This document shows, one piece after another, positions 40,701 to 50,580 of a DNA stretch of 64,000 nt. The DNA comes from Apis mellifera (lineage: Eukaryota > Arthropoda > Insecta > Hymenoptera > Apidae), in the NCBI RefSeq assembly GCF_003254395.2, contig NC_037647.1, positions 9,108,550 to 9,172,549 on the forward strand, in the 5' to 3' direction. The notes below the pieces were generated by a model. It was given only the letters and a program-made list of their open reading frames with translations, searched no databases and was not told the DNA's origin. The number at the start of each line of letters is the position of its first letter. Positions within the stretch are counted from its first letter, which is position 1. A program made the translations under genes and the position numbers.

Positions 40701-41010
40701 AAATAAAAAAATAACGTTTGACGATTGATGATGATAAAGATATATATAAAGGTGAGGGGTAGTTAGTTTAGAGTAATCAAATATTCAAGTATTCAGTTAT
40801 TATAATAACTAAAAATATAATTTTTTTTTTCTTTTTTTTTTTTTTTTTCAACAGAAAGGTGCTCGTGGTTCTTGGGGAGAAAAAGCGAATCAAGACCTCA
40901 AATACACGAGAGGAAAGTCATTTCGTCATGAAAAGACGAAGAAAAAACGTGGTAGCTACCGCGGCGGTCAAATAGATACTAGCGTCAATTCTATTAAGTT
41001 TGACGATTGA
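37774..41010 (+). CDS. Nopp140: Nopp140 / NOLC1 nucleolar phosphoprotein, isoform with conserved SRP40 C terminus
   Basis: Coding exons 37,774-37,875, 38,178-39,959, 40,031-40,117 and 40,855-41,010 all join in phase 0 and encode 708 residues. Residues about 8-34 form a LisH motif (SVSALVYDYLLKKD...). The large second exon holds fourteen acidic serine clusters of the type ESSSEDSSEEE, alternating with Lys/Pro/Ala/Thr-rich spacers. This is the hallmark of Nopp140, whose clusters are casein kinase 2 targets. The last exon carries the conserved SRP40 C-terminal domain (GARGSWGEKAN, KSFRHEKTKKKRGSYRGG) ending IKFDD. The protein shuttles between nucleolus and Cajal bodies and chaperones box C/D and H/ACA snoRNPs. 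ATG 37,774 is in a good context (ATCATGG) and gives the LisH start. A second 3' exon (40,342) makes an RGG isoform. Confidence 0.96.
38178..39959 (+). repeat. Fourteen acidic-serine modules in Nopp140 exon 2
   Basis: The exon is built from repeated modules of roughly 30-45 codons: a Lys-rich spacer followed by a Ser/Glu/Asp cluster. I count fourteen clusters. Two neighbouring modules, at about 39,205-39,260 and 39,303-39,360, are near-identical at the DNA level (both read KKEESSSEDSSEEEP), which suggests recent internal duplication. Confidence 0.85.
40342..40728 (+). CDS. Nopp140: Nopp140 alternative C-terminal exon (RGG isoform)
   Basis: After a TTTTAG acceptor at 40,340-40,341 the frame continues in phase 0 from the third coding exon (AAG at 40,115-40,117) for 128 codons to TGA 40,726-40,728. 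The full isoform would be 785 residues. The exon is a glycine/arginine/phenylalanine-rich domain (GGRGGFGGGKGGFGRGGF and similar repeats with RGG, GGR and GGF units) and ends KKITFDD. It replaces the SRP40 domain made by the exon at 40,855. Drosophila Nopp140 is known to have two splice forms, a conserved-tail form and an RGG form, and the organisation here matches. RGG tails bind RNA and are usually arginine-methylated. A donor-like AAG|GTGAGG lies just past the stop at 40,752. Confidence 0.88.
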   Translation, partial: EDNQEEGGFKKHGGRGGFGGGKGGFGRGGFKGGRGGDKDRGGRGDRGGRGGFKGGRGNFRGGFDNRRSWGGNDRGNDNEGGKSDGFRKSWGNSERGGRGGFRGGKGNFDRKRSFDSAPVQNKKITFDD

Positions 41011-41015
41011 ATAAA
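41010..41015 (+). terminator. Candidate polyadenylation hexamer overlapping the Nopp140 stop codon
   Basis: The final A of the TGA stop (41,008-41,010) is the first base of AATAAA. If used, the 3' UTR would be only about 20-30 bases long. Confidence 0.35.
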
Positions 41016-42449
41016 CATTATATTGTAAAATATAAATGAACATGTTTTAACATTAGTAACTCGTATATTTAGTTAAGTGAACAGATAGAAAAATATTAGG
41101 ACCGTTTAAGTTTACCTTAATAAGACACTTTGTTAATATCTTTGAAAACACAACACAATTAACGCTATGTTACAATCATAGAATATAAATTTTATTCATT
41201 TTATTATTACATAAGTTATTTTCACGTAGTTCTTTTTTAATATTAATTAGTATCTATAAGACTGCAAATTAAATATATTTGACGAAAATCTCTACCACTT
41301 ATTTTAATATGAGGAGTATAATTTATGAAAGATACTTCGATATTGACTAGCTTTTGAATTAAAAATTAATGAATGTTGTCTATTGCAATATGTAACATAT
41401 TTCATAAATTATCCTTCCTAGAATTCATAGGAAATTTGATAGATATCATTTAAATTTGCTAATTAAAACTTGTAAAAGATGTTGCTTAAAAGAATCCTAG
41501 CTTTACTCATCGTCAAGTTGTATCGAGAAAAAATTTTTTGAAGATACATTCTCAACGGTGTTCAGTTTTTCAATAGAAATGTGTTTTGACATTGCTTTTT
41601 TTATAATTAATAATAAGAACTTGCGATAATAATGTCAAATCGTTCACAATCATAATGAACTCTGATCAAAAATTCAAATTATAAAATACAATTTGCAAAT
41701 TAATGTTTATATATATAAAACATTTGAAGAAATTTTATAATTAATTTATACACAAACAATTCGATAAATCTAATTGGCAATCAATTTAAATAAAAAAAAA
41801 TATATCAACACGTATTTTTGAGTATTTGTTGAATTCTCATCATTGTTCGTTTAAAAAAACGTATACCTTATCATACATTGTCACAAAATAACTATCTTAA
41901 AAACAATTTATCTTTATTATATTATTATTTTAATCTTCGTAGATATTATGTTAATATTTTTAATTCATAAATGATTATTTATGATCTTTTTTATAAATAT
42001 AAAATAAGTATAAAAAATAATAATTCCGATGAACATGCAAACATTAGATAGAAACTTTTTGATGAAATATAAAAGAAAAAGAGGGGCGTTCTTAGTTACC
42101 CTTTTTCTCTTCGAACTTTTTCTTCAATAAAAGAAAAAAAGGTTTCGAGGTAGAATAGGGGCCGATATTCCTCGTCTCATCCCCTCTTTTTCCTTGGCTC
42201 TACCAGAGCACAGAGAGTGGTTACTTACGATTCTACAGTCAACCTCTGGACATCCACCTGTGAGGACGGAGGTGTTCGACCCCACGACATCCGGTGCGGT
42301 GACATGAACGGTGTTTAAGGAACTCGTGTGCCCCCGTTTTAATTCAATTCCTTCTTCCACTAGAACATTGCGATCAATTCATGTAACGCGTATAGCTAAT
42401 TGTATTGTCAAACAGACCGAGAAAACAATTCAAGTTCACAGTGTTAAAA
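41016..42449. other. AT-rich intergenic region with a GC-richer promoter-like island
   Basis: From 41,016 to about 42,080 the sequence is AT-rich without exons. From about 42,085 to 42,400 it becomes clearly GC-richer (for example ggaggtgttcgaccccacga), just upstream of the proposed first exon of the ligand gene at 42,450. That island is the most likely promoter/5' UTR of the ligand gene. The open frame on the opposite strand of the island has no family resemblance I recognise. Confidence 0.4.
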
Positions 42450-42464
42450 ATGGTCTTCCTCATG
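42450..42464 (+). CDS. Five-codon first coding exon of the ligand gene (proposed)
   Basis: The bases encode Met-Val-Phe-Leu-Met and are followed immediately by a consensus donor GTGAGT. Joining in phase 0 to 45,006 adds five hydrophobic residues in front of the signal peptide. The second exon also begins with its own ATG, so translation could start at 45,006 instead (170 residues). The upstream exon is supported by the donor, the phase match and its place next to the GC-richer island. Confidence 0.5.
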
Positions 42465-45400
42465 GTGAGTGATATCCTGTAGACTGTAACAGAGATTAAT
42501 TAAAACATTTTCATGACTGAATCGTTGATTGTAACATCGCAAAATGGTACGTACAAATTTTAATGACTTGAAAGCTTATCGGTTCATAATGATTCTCCAA
42601 TGGTTCATTTAAATTGAACGTTAATTCTCCAAGCTAAATTGAATATCTGATCTATATTAAAAATAAAAATAAAGTAATTACATTCTGGAATTGAGAGACA
42701 TTTGAATTTTAATTTTTACTTTACAGCCCTAAATTTAATTAGAGCTCCTATATTTTTATAATTAAAATTTTAATACAAACAGAGGGGAGTAGTAAAAAAA
42801 AATTATAATTTAAATGGAAGATAAGATATGAATTGATACAACACGTTGATATTTAAAAAAAAAAGGATAAATGATTTTAAATTGATTTCTTGCTAGATAA
42901 CTTTTGATTATAGAATTCCAATTCTTTACAATCTTTTACCCCTCTTTATTACTCTATTAATATTTAGTCTGTTCTATATCATTACGCATAAAAGTGATAA
43001 TGAGTTATTGGTTAAAAAATCATCGCGATATGAACATAGAGAGGAGAAAGAGGAGGAGGAATTCCAATACGTAACAAATCCATGACGATTATAATAATAT
43101 ATTCATGTGACAAAGAACCAAAATGATTGTACCGTTAACAGAGACCAAGGATGAGTAAATGTATACTCGATAAAAGAAGGAGCGAAGAGAAAAGAGCGTT
43201 TTGGACGATTCATCTTTACCGTTAGAACCAACCGCATGACACGCTCATGGTCCACGAGGAATCTTCTCCCGACTACCGGAAGCATAATTTTTCCTAAACT
43301 TTTTTTCTTCGTTATATCTCATCAATTCTGTTTCATCTATCAGTATTACGTATAATTATTTTATCTTCCTCGAAGCAATTTCACAATTCCAGTTAGATAA
43401 ATCTCGTTTCAATTCGACCGATTCGAGTGTTTCCACGATCAGAGATAGCTAGTTAATTAATCCTGTTTTAATATTATATTAACAGTACTTCTCCCAGTGG
43501 GAAAAATTCTTCTAATAAATAATAAAGTGAAAAGTTGCAGCACAAATAATTGTTTTTCTCGACGATGAATGGAAAAGACCCATGGAGGAGACCTCGATCT
43601 TTCAAGTTCAAGTGATTCTCACGTCTTTCTTAACTCGGTCTTCTCTTTTTTCGCAACATCGCCGTTATGTAATTCATCGAAACTTGACTAAGATAAGTTA
43701 TTCGATAGCCTTTATTCTGTGATCGATATCACGTGAAGATTGCGATCGTTTAATCCATAAAAAATTAGAAGAAGCTACAAAAGACAAATATATATTTTTT
43801 TTAAACGCTTGTAACGAGATATTTAAATTATATTTAAATTCCAAAAATCAAAAAAAATATCCCCATATTTGCTGATCTGATTCGATCAAGATAACACGCA
43901 TCCTTTACGATATTATCGCTGAACTGTATACAATTCACTTGTTTCTTGTGGTACAGGAAGAATGCTGGACAGCACATCCTGAAGAAATAGATGCGCGATA
44001 CCAGTCACGGCCAATGACCAGCCTTGGGTGCTATCCAATAATGATTTTCTTCCTTTCCTTTCCCACGCGCAATTTATCACTTGGGCAAACATCAAACCGC
44101 AATTTTATACCGCGTTGACTGTTCTATTCAATTTCAATTCGTCAAAATAATAATTGAACAAGTTGAGAAAAAAAAAAAATTAGATCAAACGTTTTACGTT
44201 TCTCGGAATAAAAGTATTCGAAATTGAACAGCTGCATGCTATCGCGTTGCTTTCACTCATATTTGATCGACAACGAGAAATACATAGCGGAAGTTATGCG
44301 AACCTGGCAACCTACAAACCCCAAACCTCCATACGTGAATTCATATTGGTTATACGCGCGTTCGTTAATTATTATTCTCGAATGCATGCGTTCTCTAGTC
44401 AAGGCGATTTTCATCGTTCGTGAGGCTCGAAAGCGAAAAAGCTCGCGAGAGACCAGCCCGTGAAACGGAACCTCTGTCGAAGAACAGAAGCATAGACGTA
44501 ATGACAGGCTTAAAGACGATCATTAAATAAAATAAAATGTGTACGAATCTTGATCGCACGTGCTGAAAGCGCGCTGAAAGAACGATTCGATGAATTTTTT
44601 CGGCCATCACGATGCATCACGTTCCAAAGCCAATGTCATTTACTTTTGCTCTTGACCTCGTGCGAACCTCGAGTTCCAAGTCTGTTCTCGCTGCTCGCTC
44701 ATAGTGAGGTCCTGGTAATCCGAGTCCAGTGCCAGTTGTGATTGTTTTATTCATGAGATGTTGCTCGCCGGCTTTAATTAATTTTCACTAATGTATACGT
44801 GTCTCTTAAAACGGTTCTTGATACGTGAAACTATCTATTCGTTTCCACGCTTTCGTTTTGTAGAAACGAAACACACGATTATTATTATTATTATTATCCA
44901 ACCAACCTAGTTTTCAAATTGAAATGTTAGACTCGTTCTCGAATCGATAAGCAATTCGATTTAATCAAGTGTGTTATTATTATAGTTTCTTTGATGTAAT
45001 TTCAGATGTCCAGGTACCTCGGTCTGATTCTGCTCGTCGTCACAACGTGCGCCCACGGAGCCAAAAAATGCGAGGGGAACGATCTGGGCTTGAAATACGT
45101 GTGGGGCGATGCGCTCACGGATCCAGCCGATTGTATAGGTCCAAATAACGTGCAGTATCCGTCGTAAGTGTCCTCCGACAAAGCCTCCCCGGCTAGAATT
45201 TCAATGATTCATCATCATTACTCGGGATTTTCGTTCGTAACGACTAAACGAATGACTGTCACGCAGAGCCGCAATATCGAGAAGTTACAAGAATCTTTGG
45301 ACGAACAGCCGAATTGCGAGATCTCATCAGCCACGAACGATCGATCCCGAATTAACGAGGCAGGCGCTATTGCACAATTACAAAATCACCCATGGAGATT

Positions 45401-47646
45401 ATTCGATGGCCGAATCCTCGCGAAATGGTGAGTTCGTAAAATCAACGTATACATTGTTGTTTACGTATATCGAGGAACAACGATCAATTCGAGAAAATTC
45501 ATTTCTTTCTCCGGTGAAATTCGTTCGGATTAAATTCGAAACGTGTTTTGGAAATGGCGTTTCCTATTCGATCGGGCAAAACAATTTAACGGATCACGAT
45601 CGAATCGAGAACGTGGCTTGGTTGAAAACACGCGGAAGACGAAAGACTTGTCTTCTGTTGCTCGAAGCGCAACAGTAGTCGAGCCGGTTACCTGAATCAC
45701 GAATAATTACGCGCAGCCATAACCTACATCCGCGTCGGACATAAGTGATGTATTTATCTTGCAATTGCTACTCTCTTTGTCCAAATATAAGTATATATAC
45801 TATTCATTTGCATACTCACTACGCTCGTATACACACGTGCAGTAATCCTCAACAGACATTACGTTGGTGCTTAACTTATAATTATTGCAGTTACTCCTTC
45901 GGGATATTACCAAACGTTCACATACGCTTTACGAGGTTATTGTACTCTGGTCTGGTAATATGCAAACATTGTATTCTCATGTGCTAGCATTTCCACGACC
46001 ACCGTTCTCGGTAATTCGCCATGGAATATGCTTTTTTATAAAAAAGAAAACCGTTTCCCTTATGCTCTACGTGTGAATACTTCTCTGCGATACCGTTGCG
46101 TCTACGATGAGAAAAAAGTGCTTGAAGGAAGAAAAGTTTGAAAAATTCCAAAAAAAAAAAAAAAAACTGTAGCGTTACTCTGTAAAGATTATATGCAGTC
46201 GAATGCCTCTTTTCAAGAATCTTTTCAAAGTCGCCTTTAATATTGGAAGCATATTGGTATACAAAAATCGGAACAACCGGTTGCGCGATATATCGCCACT
46301 TTGCAGCCTTGAATTATGCAGTTGTTCTTATGACACGAAAACCCGATTCCGGCCGAGCTCAACACCCGCTGCACGCCTGTTTATCCGGTGAATTCTTTTC
46401 CTTGAGATTCAGTGGCTTGTCACTTCATGATTTAATCTAATCTATCCGCGCGAAAAAATGCATCATGGTTCAACCGCTGATATCGGAATTATCGTTTTAC
46501 CGGAATCGATTATTCGTCCTTTAAATAATGACTCGCTGGAGGACGGTAATAAGGCACCGTGTTATCCGGCCAATACAGTTATCGCTCGTTCTGCTCATAA
46601 CGGGACACTGGCGACCCACTCGTTTCGAACACATGAACCGACAGAATTCCAAAGAAAGGGCGTGAATCTCTCGTAAACAAGTTTCAGAGAGAACCTCCTC
46701 CTCTTTGATCGTTTTATCCAGATTTTTTTTTTTACATTAAATAATTCTTGATTTAATTTTTTTCCCTAAGAGTTTCGCAACGGAATGTATCTTTAAAAAA
46801 TATGAAAATGTTATGATAAATATATCGAGAAATATATATATCTCTTTTATGTGAGTCGGCGTGTTTTTTCTTTTAGGCAGAGGATTTTCCTCGAGGGAAA
46901 CATGCGGTTCACCGGCTAGATTATGCAAAACGAGGTATAACACTACGGCACCTATGTACGGAGTCAGTTTAACCAGCGGCCAACCTGTGACGATCGTGCA
47001 AAAATTCCCTGATCTTTTGCAGCAAGTTGTATTCGAAGTTTGCGAGTGAGTATTTATCTTTGAGCATGATCTTTTAAAATTCGCTCAACCATTCAATTGC
47101 TTGCAAATTAAAAAACGAGGTTCGATTCATTACTTTCGTAGCACGTTCGATCGTGATCTGTGAATATATGCGACGTGTTTCCAATTGAAATTCGTCGAGA
47201 CCTACTGGTAAGTACATTAATTCGAATCTGGCACAGTGGGCCGGACAACTCTGACCGGGACAAAGCCTACTTTTTGAAAACGTTTTGGACCAGTATTTCC
47301 GTGCGTTTATTTACGATACGTGTCGTAGATCACGTCGTAGTGGTAAAGAATTATCAATCTTGACACCTTTTTTTCCCTCCTCGTCATCGATTCTCAATAT
47401 CTCTTTCCTGTTAAATAATAATGCAGCGGTACAGAAACGTTAACGCATTGTTCCAGATCAAAAGAGTGCGATGTAGTCCACGGTGAGTGCACGCAGACGT
47501 ACGTGCCATACCTGTTCCTGGTGATCCCGCTTGGACCGGTGACCTTGACCGGTCAAGATTACGTTCTGGTCGAGAGTGGTTGCGTGTGCAAGCCGAGAAA
47601 TTCGGCGAGCGGCATGTCCGAGCCTCCGGCTGTTCCAAGCTTTTAA
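42450..47646 (+). CDS. Spaetzle/neurotrophin-like secreted cystine-knot ligand
   Basis: Proposed coding exons are 42,450-42,464, 45,006-45,163, 46,881-47,045 and 47,457-47,646, giving 175 residues. A hydrophobic signal peptide (LGLILLVVTTCAHG) is followed by a short segment with two cysteines. The knot holds seven cysteines in order: ETC, RLC, FEVC, KEC, GEC and the C-terminal CVC. Family-like features are the GQPVTIV strand before LLQQVVFEVC, GECTQTY, and a final GCVC as in neurotrophins. Spaetzle ligands activate Toll receptors in immunity and development. Unlike typical Spaetzle, there is almost no pro-region and the end is CVC where CCxC is usual. The frame demands the CAG at 46,880, not the TAG four bases before. 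An extra exon between 45,164 and 46,880 is possible. Family is fairly sure, the exact member is not. Confidence 0.65.
42465..45005 (+). other. Proposed first intron of the ligand gene
   Basis: A 2.5-kb AT-rich stretch between GTGAGT and TTTCAG. It holds an (ATT)n run at 44,879-44,896 and no exon I can support. A GGGAAAAATTCT at 43,499 resembles an NF-kB/Rel site, but a single motif of this kind is weak evidence. Confidence 0.45.
45164..46880 (+). other. Intron of the ligand gene
   Basis: Begins with the perfect donor GTAAGT at 45,164 and ends in TTTTAGGCAG. The open frames inside have no conserved features. A further small exon cannot be excluded, because the N-terminal part of Spaetzle-type proteins evolves fast. 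Confidence 0.5.
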
Positions 47647-50580
47647 ACGTTCGTCGAACTCTGGCGATCGACATCGAGCGCGCCTTTACACCTCTGCGCT
47701 GGAGGACATCGCAGCTCGAGATCCGTGTCGAATGTGACGAATCGGTGGAAGGTGACCCGAACAAGCTCGAACAACCTCGCCGAGGAACCTAGTAACCTCT
47801 TTGACGAAGCTAGCAAAGGATGCTGAAACCAGTATTGAAGTAGTCGCTAGAGAATTGATTTCTCGAGAGAAATCTAGAATATGAACAATTTTCCCTGCGT
47901 ACATCTTTCTTCCGCGACGGGGTATTAACTTTTACCAGTGGATCAGCTTCTCTAGTTTGTCCGAGGTGTCACGTCACGATTTCCACGAGGAGTAGCTTTC
48001 TATTAAAGCTGAAGGATTCCTTTCGTTGCGATCTCGAATATTTCGTGAAATTCACCGTATAATAGATAATTTAGACGTCAAAGTAAAGACTCTTTTCATC
48101 ACGAATCGTATTTATATATAACAGGGATTCAGTCGTACATCGGTATCGATTATAAAATTTACCTGTTTCATAAATTATTTTATATTTTTGTCGCTCTCTT
48201 TATAAAAAAAAAGGAATAGTTTCAAAGAAACAACAATATATAATAAGTTCGTAGTTCGAATAATGGCGCGACTCCTTTATCATCGTTTTTCTTGAAGTCA
48301 AAAAAAAAAAAAATAAAGAAGAAGAAGAAAAAGAAGGAAGGAAATAAGTTAGAAGAAATTATTTCAACGTGAAAAAACAAATCGGAGCAGTGGCGGTCGT
48401 TTCGCGGAATCCGGTCTCGGAATCCGATCGAGTTCACTAGACCTGCCCACGAGCCGGTTTCAAGCAGGTGTATAGAATAGCTTGTAACAGTGCTCCGCAA
48501 GAAGTATCAGCGAGAAATTCTTTCGAAACGTATCACAAAGTTATATCATTTGCGTCGAATCCTTAATATCATCCATTAAATATCCGTTCTGTTTTATTGA
48601 TCGTAAGATAAATTTCTTTACAATTCATTTTCTTCGTGCATTCATTTTCTTGATGTATCATATATGAGACATCAACGATTGATCGATCAAAACGGTCATA
48701 AAGTGACCGAAAAATCTAGTTTTGATAGATTCTTTTTCGATGTATATCGATCGTTAATTAAAGAAAAGAAAATATCTTATCGTTGCACAAAACGTATAAA
48801 ATAATTTTTCGTGAAGATAAAATGCTAGAAAAAAATAAAAAAAATCGTTCTTATTTTCATATTGGAATCAGTTAAATCGTTACTGAAACACGCTACTGGC
48901 CTGTTTATATTTCTTAGAACCGGACTTTGAAAGCTCGCGTTAGAATCGTACCGACAAACAGGATAGACGTGCAGTCGCAATACGAATGGACCGTACCATG
49001 AATTCCGATGAGTATAAAGTACCGTTATCCGCTTTGCGGGACCCTTCACCTCGATTTACTTCACTTGGTTATTTCATAGGCAAGATTCATACGGCGCCTA
49101 CAAGTAGCTAACTTGTATCGTTCATTCATAGCGAGCTACTTAAATCGTCAATAGCTCTTTTATCTTGCTTTGATCCAGGTATTAGTTTTCTACGGTGCTT
49201 GCGATTTTCCTATACAATTATAAATAGCATCGTAATTCTAAAATTCAAATATTTAAGTCAAAAAATAACAATTGAACAAAATGTCTTCCGATTTTGTATA
49301 TTTCATCGTAAAAAAAATTAAATATCGATTTCGATTTTCGATTAAATTCGATTTCGAAATTCGTTAGACACCAATACAAGATGGAGCACATCAAACGTTA
49401 TAAGTTTTTCCCGTTAACTACTACTACTGATATTGACATGCTTTTTTTTTTTTTAATATATCTGTATCTTATATGATTTGCTTATCGATGATTTAATATA
49501 TATAAAAAAAAAAAAGAAACAAATATCTATAGTAGTTTTGGAGAAAATTGTAATATAACTTTTTATGTGATTCACTTTATATAAGTGGTAATTAAATACA
49601 AGTTACAATACAATACGAATTCGCATGTCGATGTTCTGTGCCAGTGCCGTACGGAAAAAGTGATACATAAAGAAATGTTATAATGTTACAGCGAACAATT
49701 TTTTTCATATCACATGTCATCTTTTGTATCTATAGTTGTAATATGCAAGTATATTATATTTATAATTTATTATTAGATTATGATGTATTATGTAAATGAA
49801 TTTTCAACAAATTTCAACCCCTTTATATCCTTTTTTATTCCTTGCTTAGAATTATCGAAATGAAATTTCGTTTCGACATATGATTAATTTAAAATAATCA
49901 GAAATGAATAAATACATACCTTGAAATTTATTTTTAGTATCTAACGGTACCAAAAAAGTATGCACAACGAACGCCAATAACCGGAAAAAATAAATACGTA
50001 TGTACTATGAAATACTCGTATAATCTTTTCAAAGCAACTACTTGAATCATTTTCTTTCCATATACTTGAAACGGAAAAATGTATACAAAATCGCATCTTA
50101 ATTAGTTAAACTATTTATTAATTTCTTGCTATTTAATATAAAAATATTATCGATAAAATATAATTTTATTTTTTTATATATAACAATAGATATAAATTAT
50201 ATAAATTATATTATTAAATAAAATATTATTGCAAAACTTAAATTCTTTTCAAGAAGAAGTTTTATGAAAAAAGGAAGTTGGTAACACTTATCAATAGGTA
50301 GCACTGTTTATTGCCAAGCAACTTCAATTTCCTGTTTTAACGACACGGTCGCCATGTTGGCGGAATGATCTATTGTGTGCCCGCGTTGATATACTCCATT
50401 TTAACGTTCGATATTTATATGTATAAGATTATACAAAGTTTCGTAAATAAGAAGAAATACAGTATCTAACAACATTTACTTTTGATTTACTTTTTTTCAT
50501 TCGTCGTTGGAGAAAAAAATTGGAACATCGCCAATTCTCAACGAATATCGTGCAATTTTTGATTTTTGCACATTGCCAAA
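47647..50580. other. 3' UTR of the ligand gene and intergenic region to SRRM1
   Basis: AT-rich sequence without recognised exons. The first few hundred bases are probably the ligand 3' UTR. The last 250 bases should hold the SRRM1 promoter and 5' UTR, where a GCCATGTTGGCGG motif stands at 50,351-50,363. Confidence 0.4.
50351..50363 (+). promoter_or_regulatory. YY1-like GCCATnTTG element upstream of SRRM1
   Basis: GCCATGTTGGCGG fits the YY1-type consensus and lies 218 bases before the SRRM1 start codon in otherwise AT-rich DNA. The Mad2/Nopp140 promoter contains a similar GCCATCTTC. Function is inferred only from motif and position. Confidence 0.3.
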
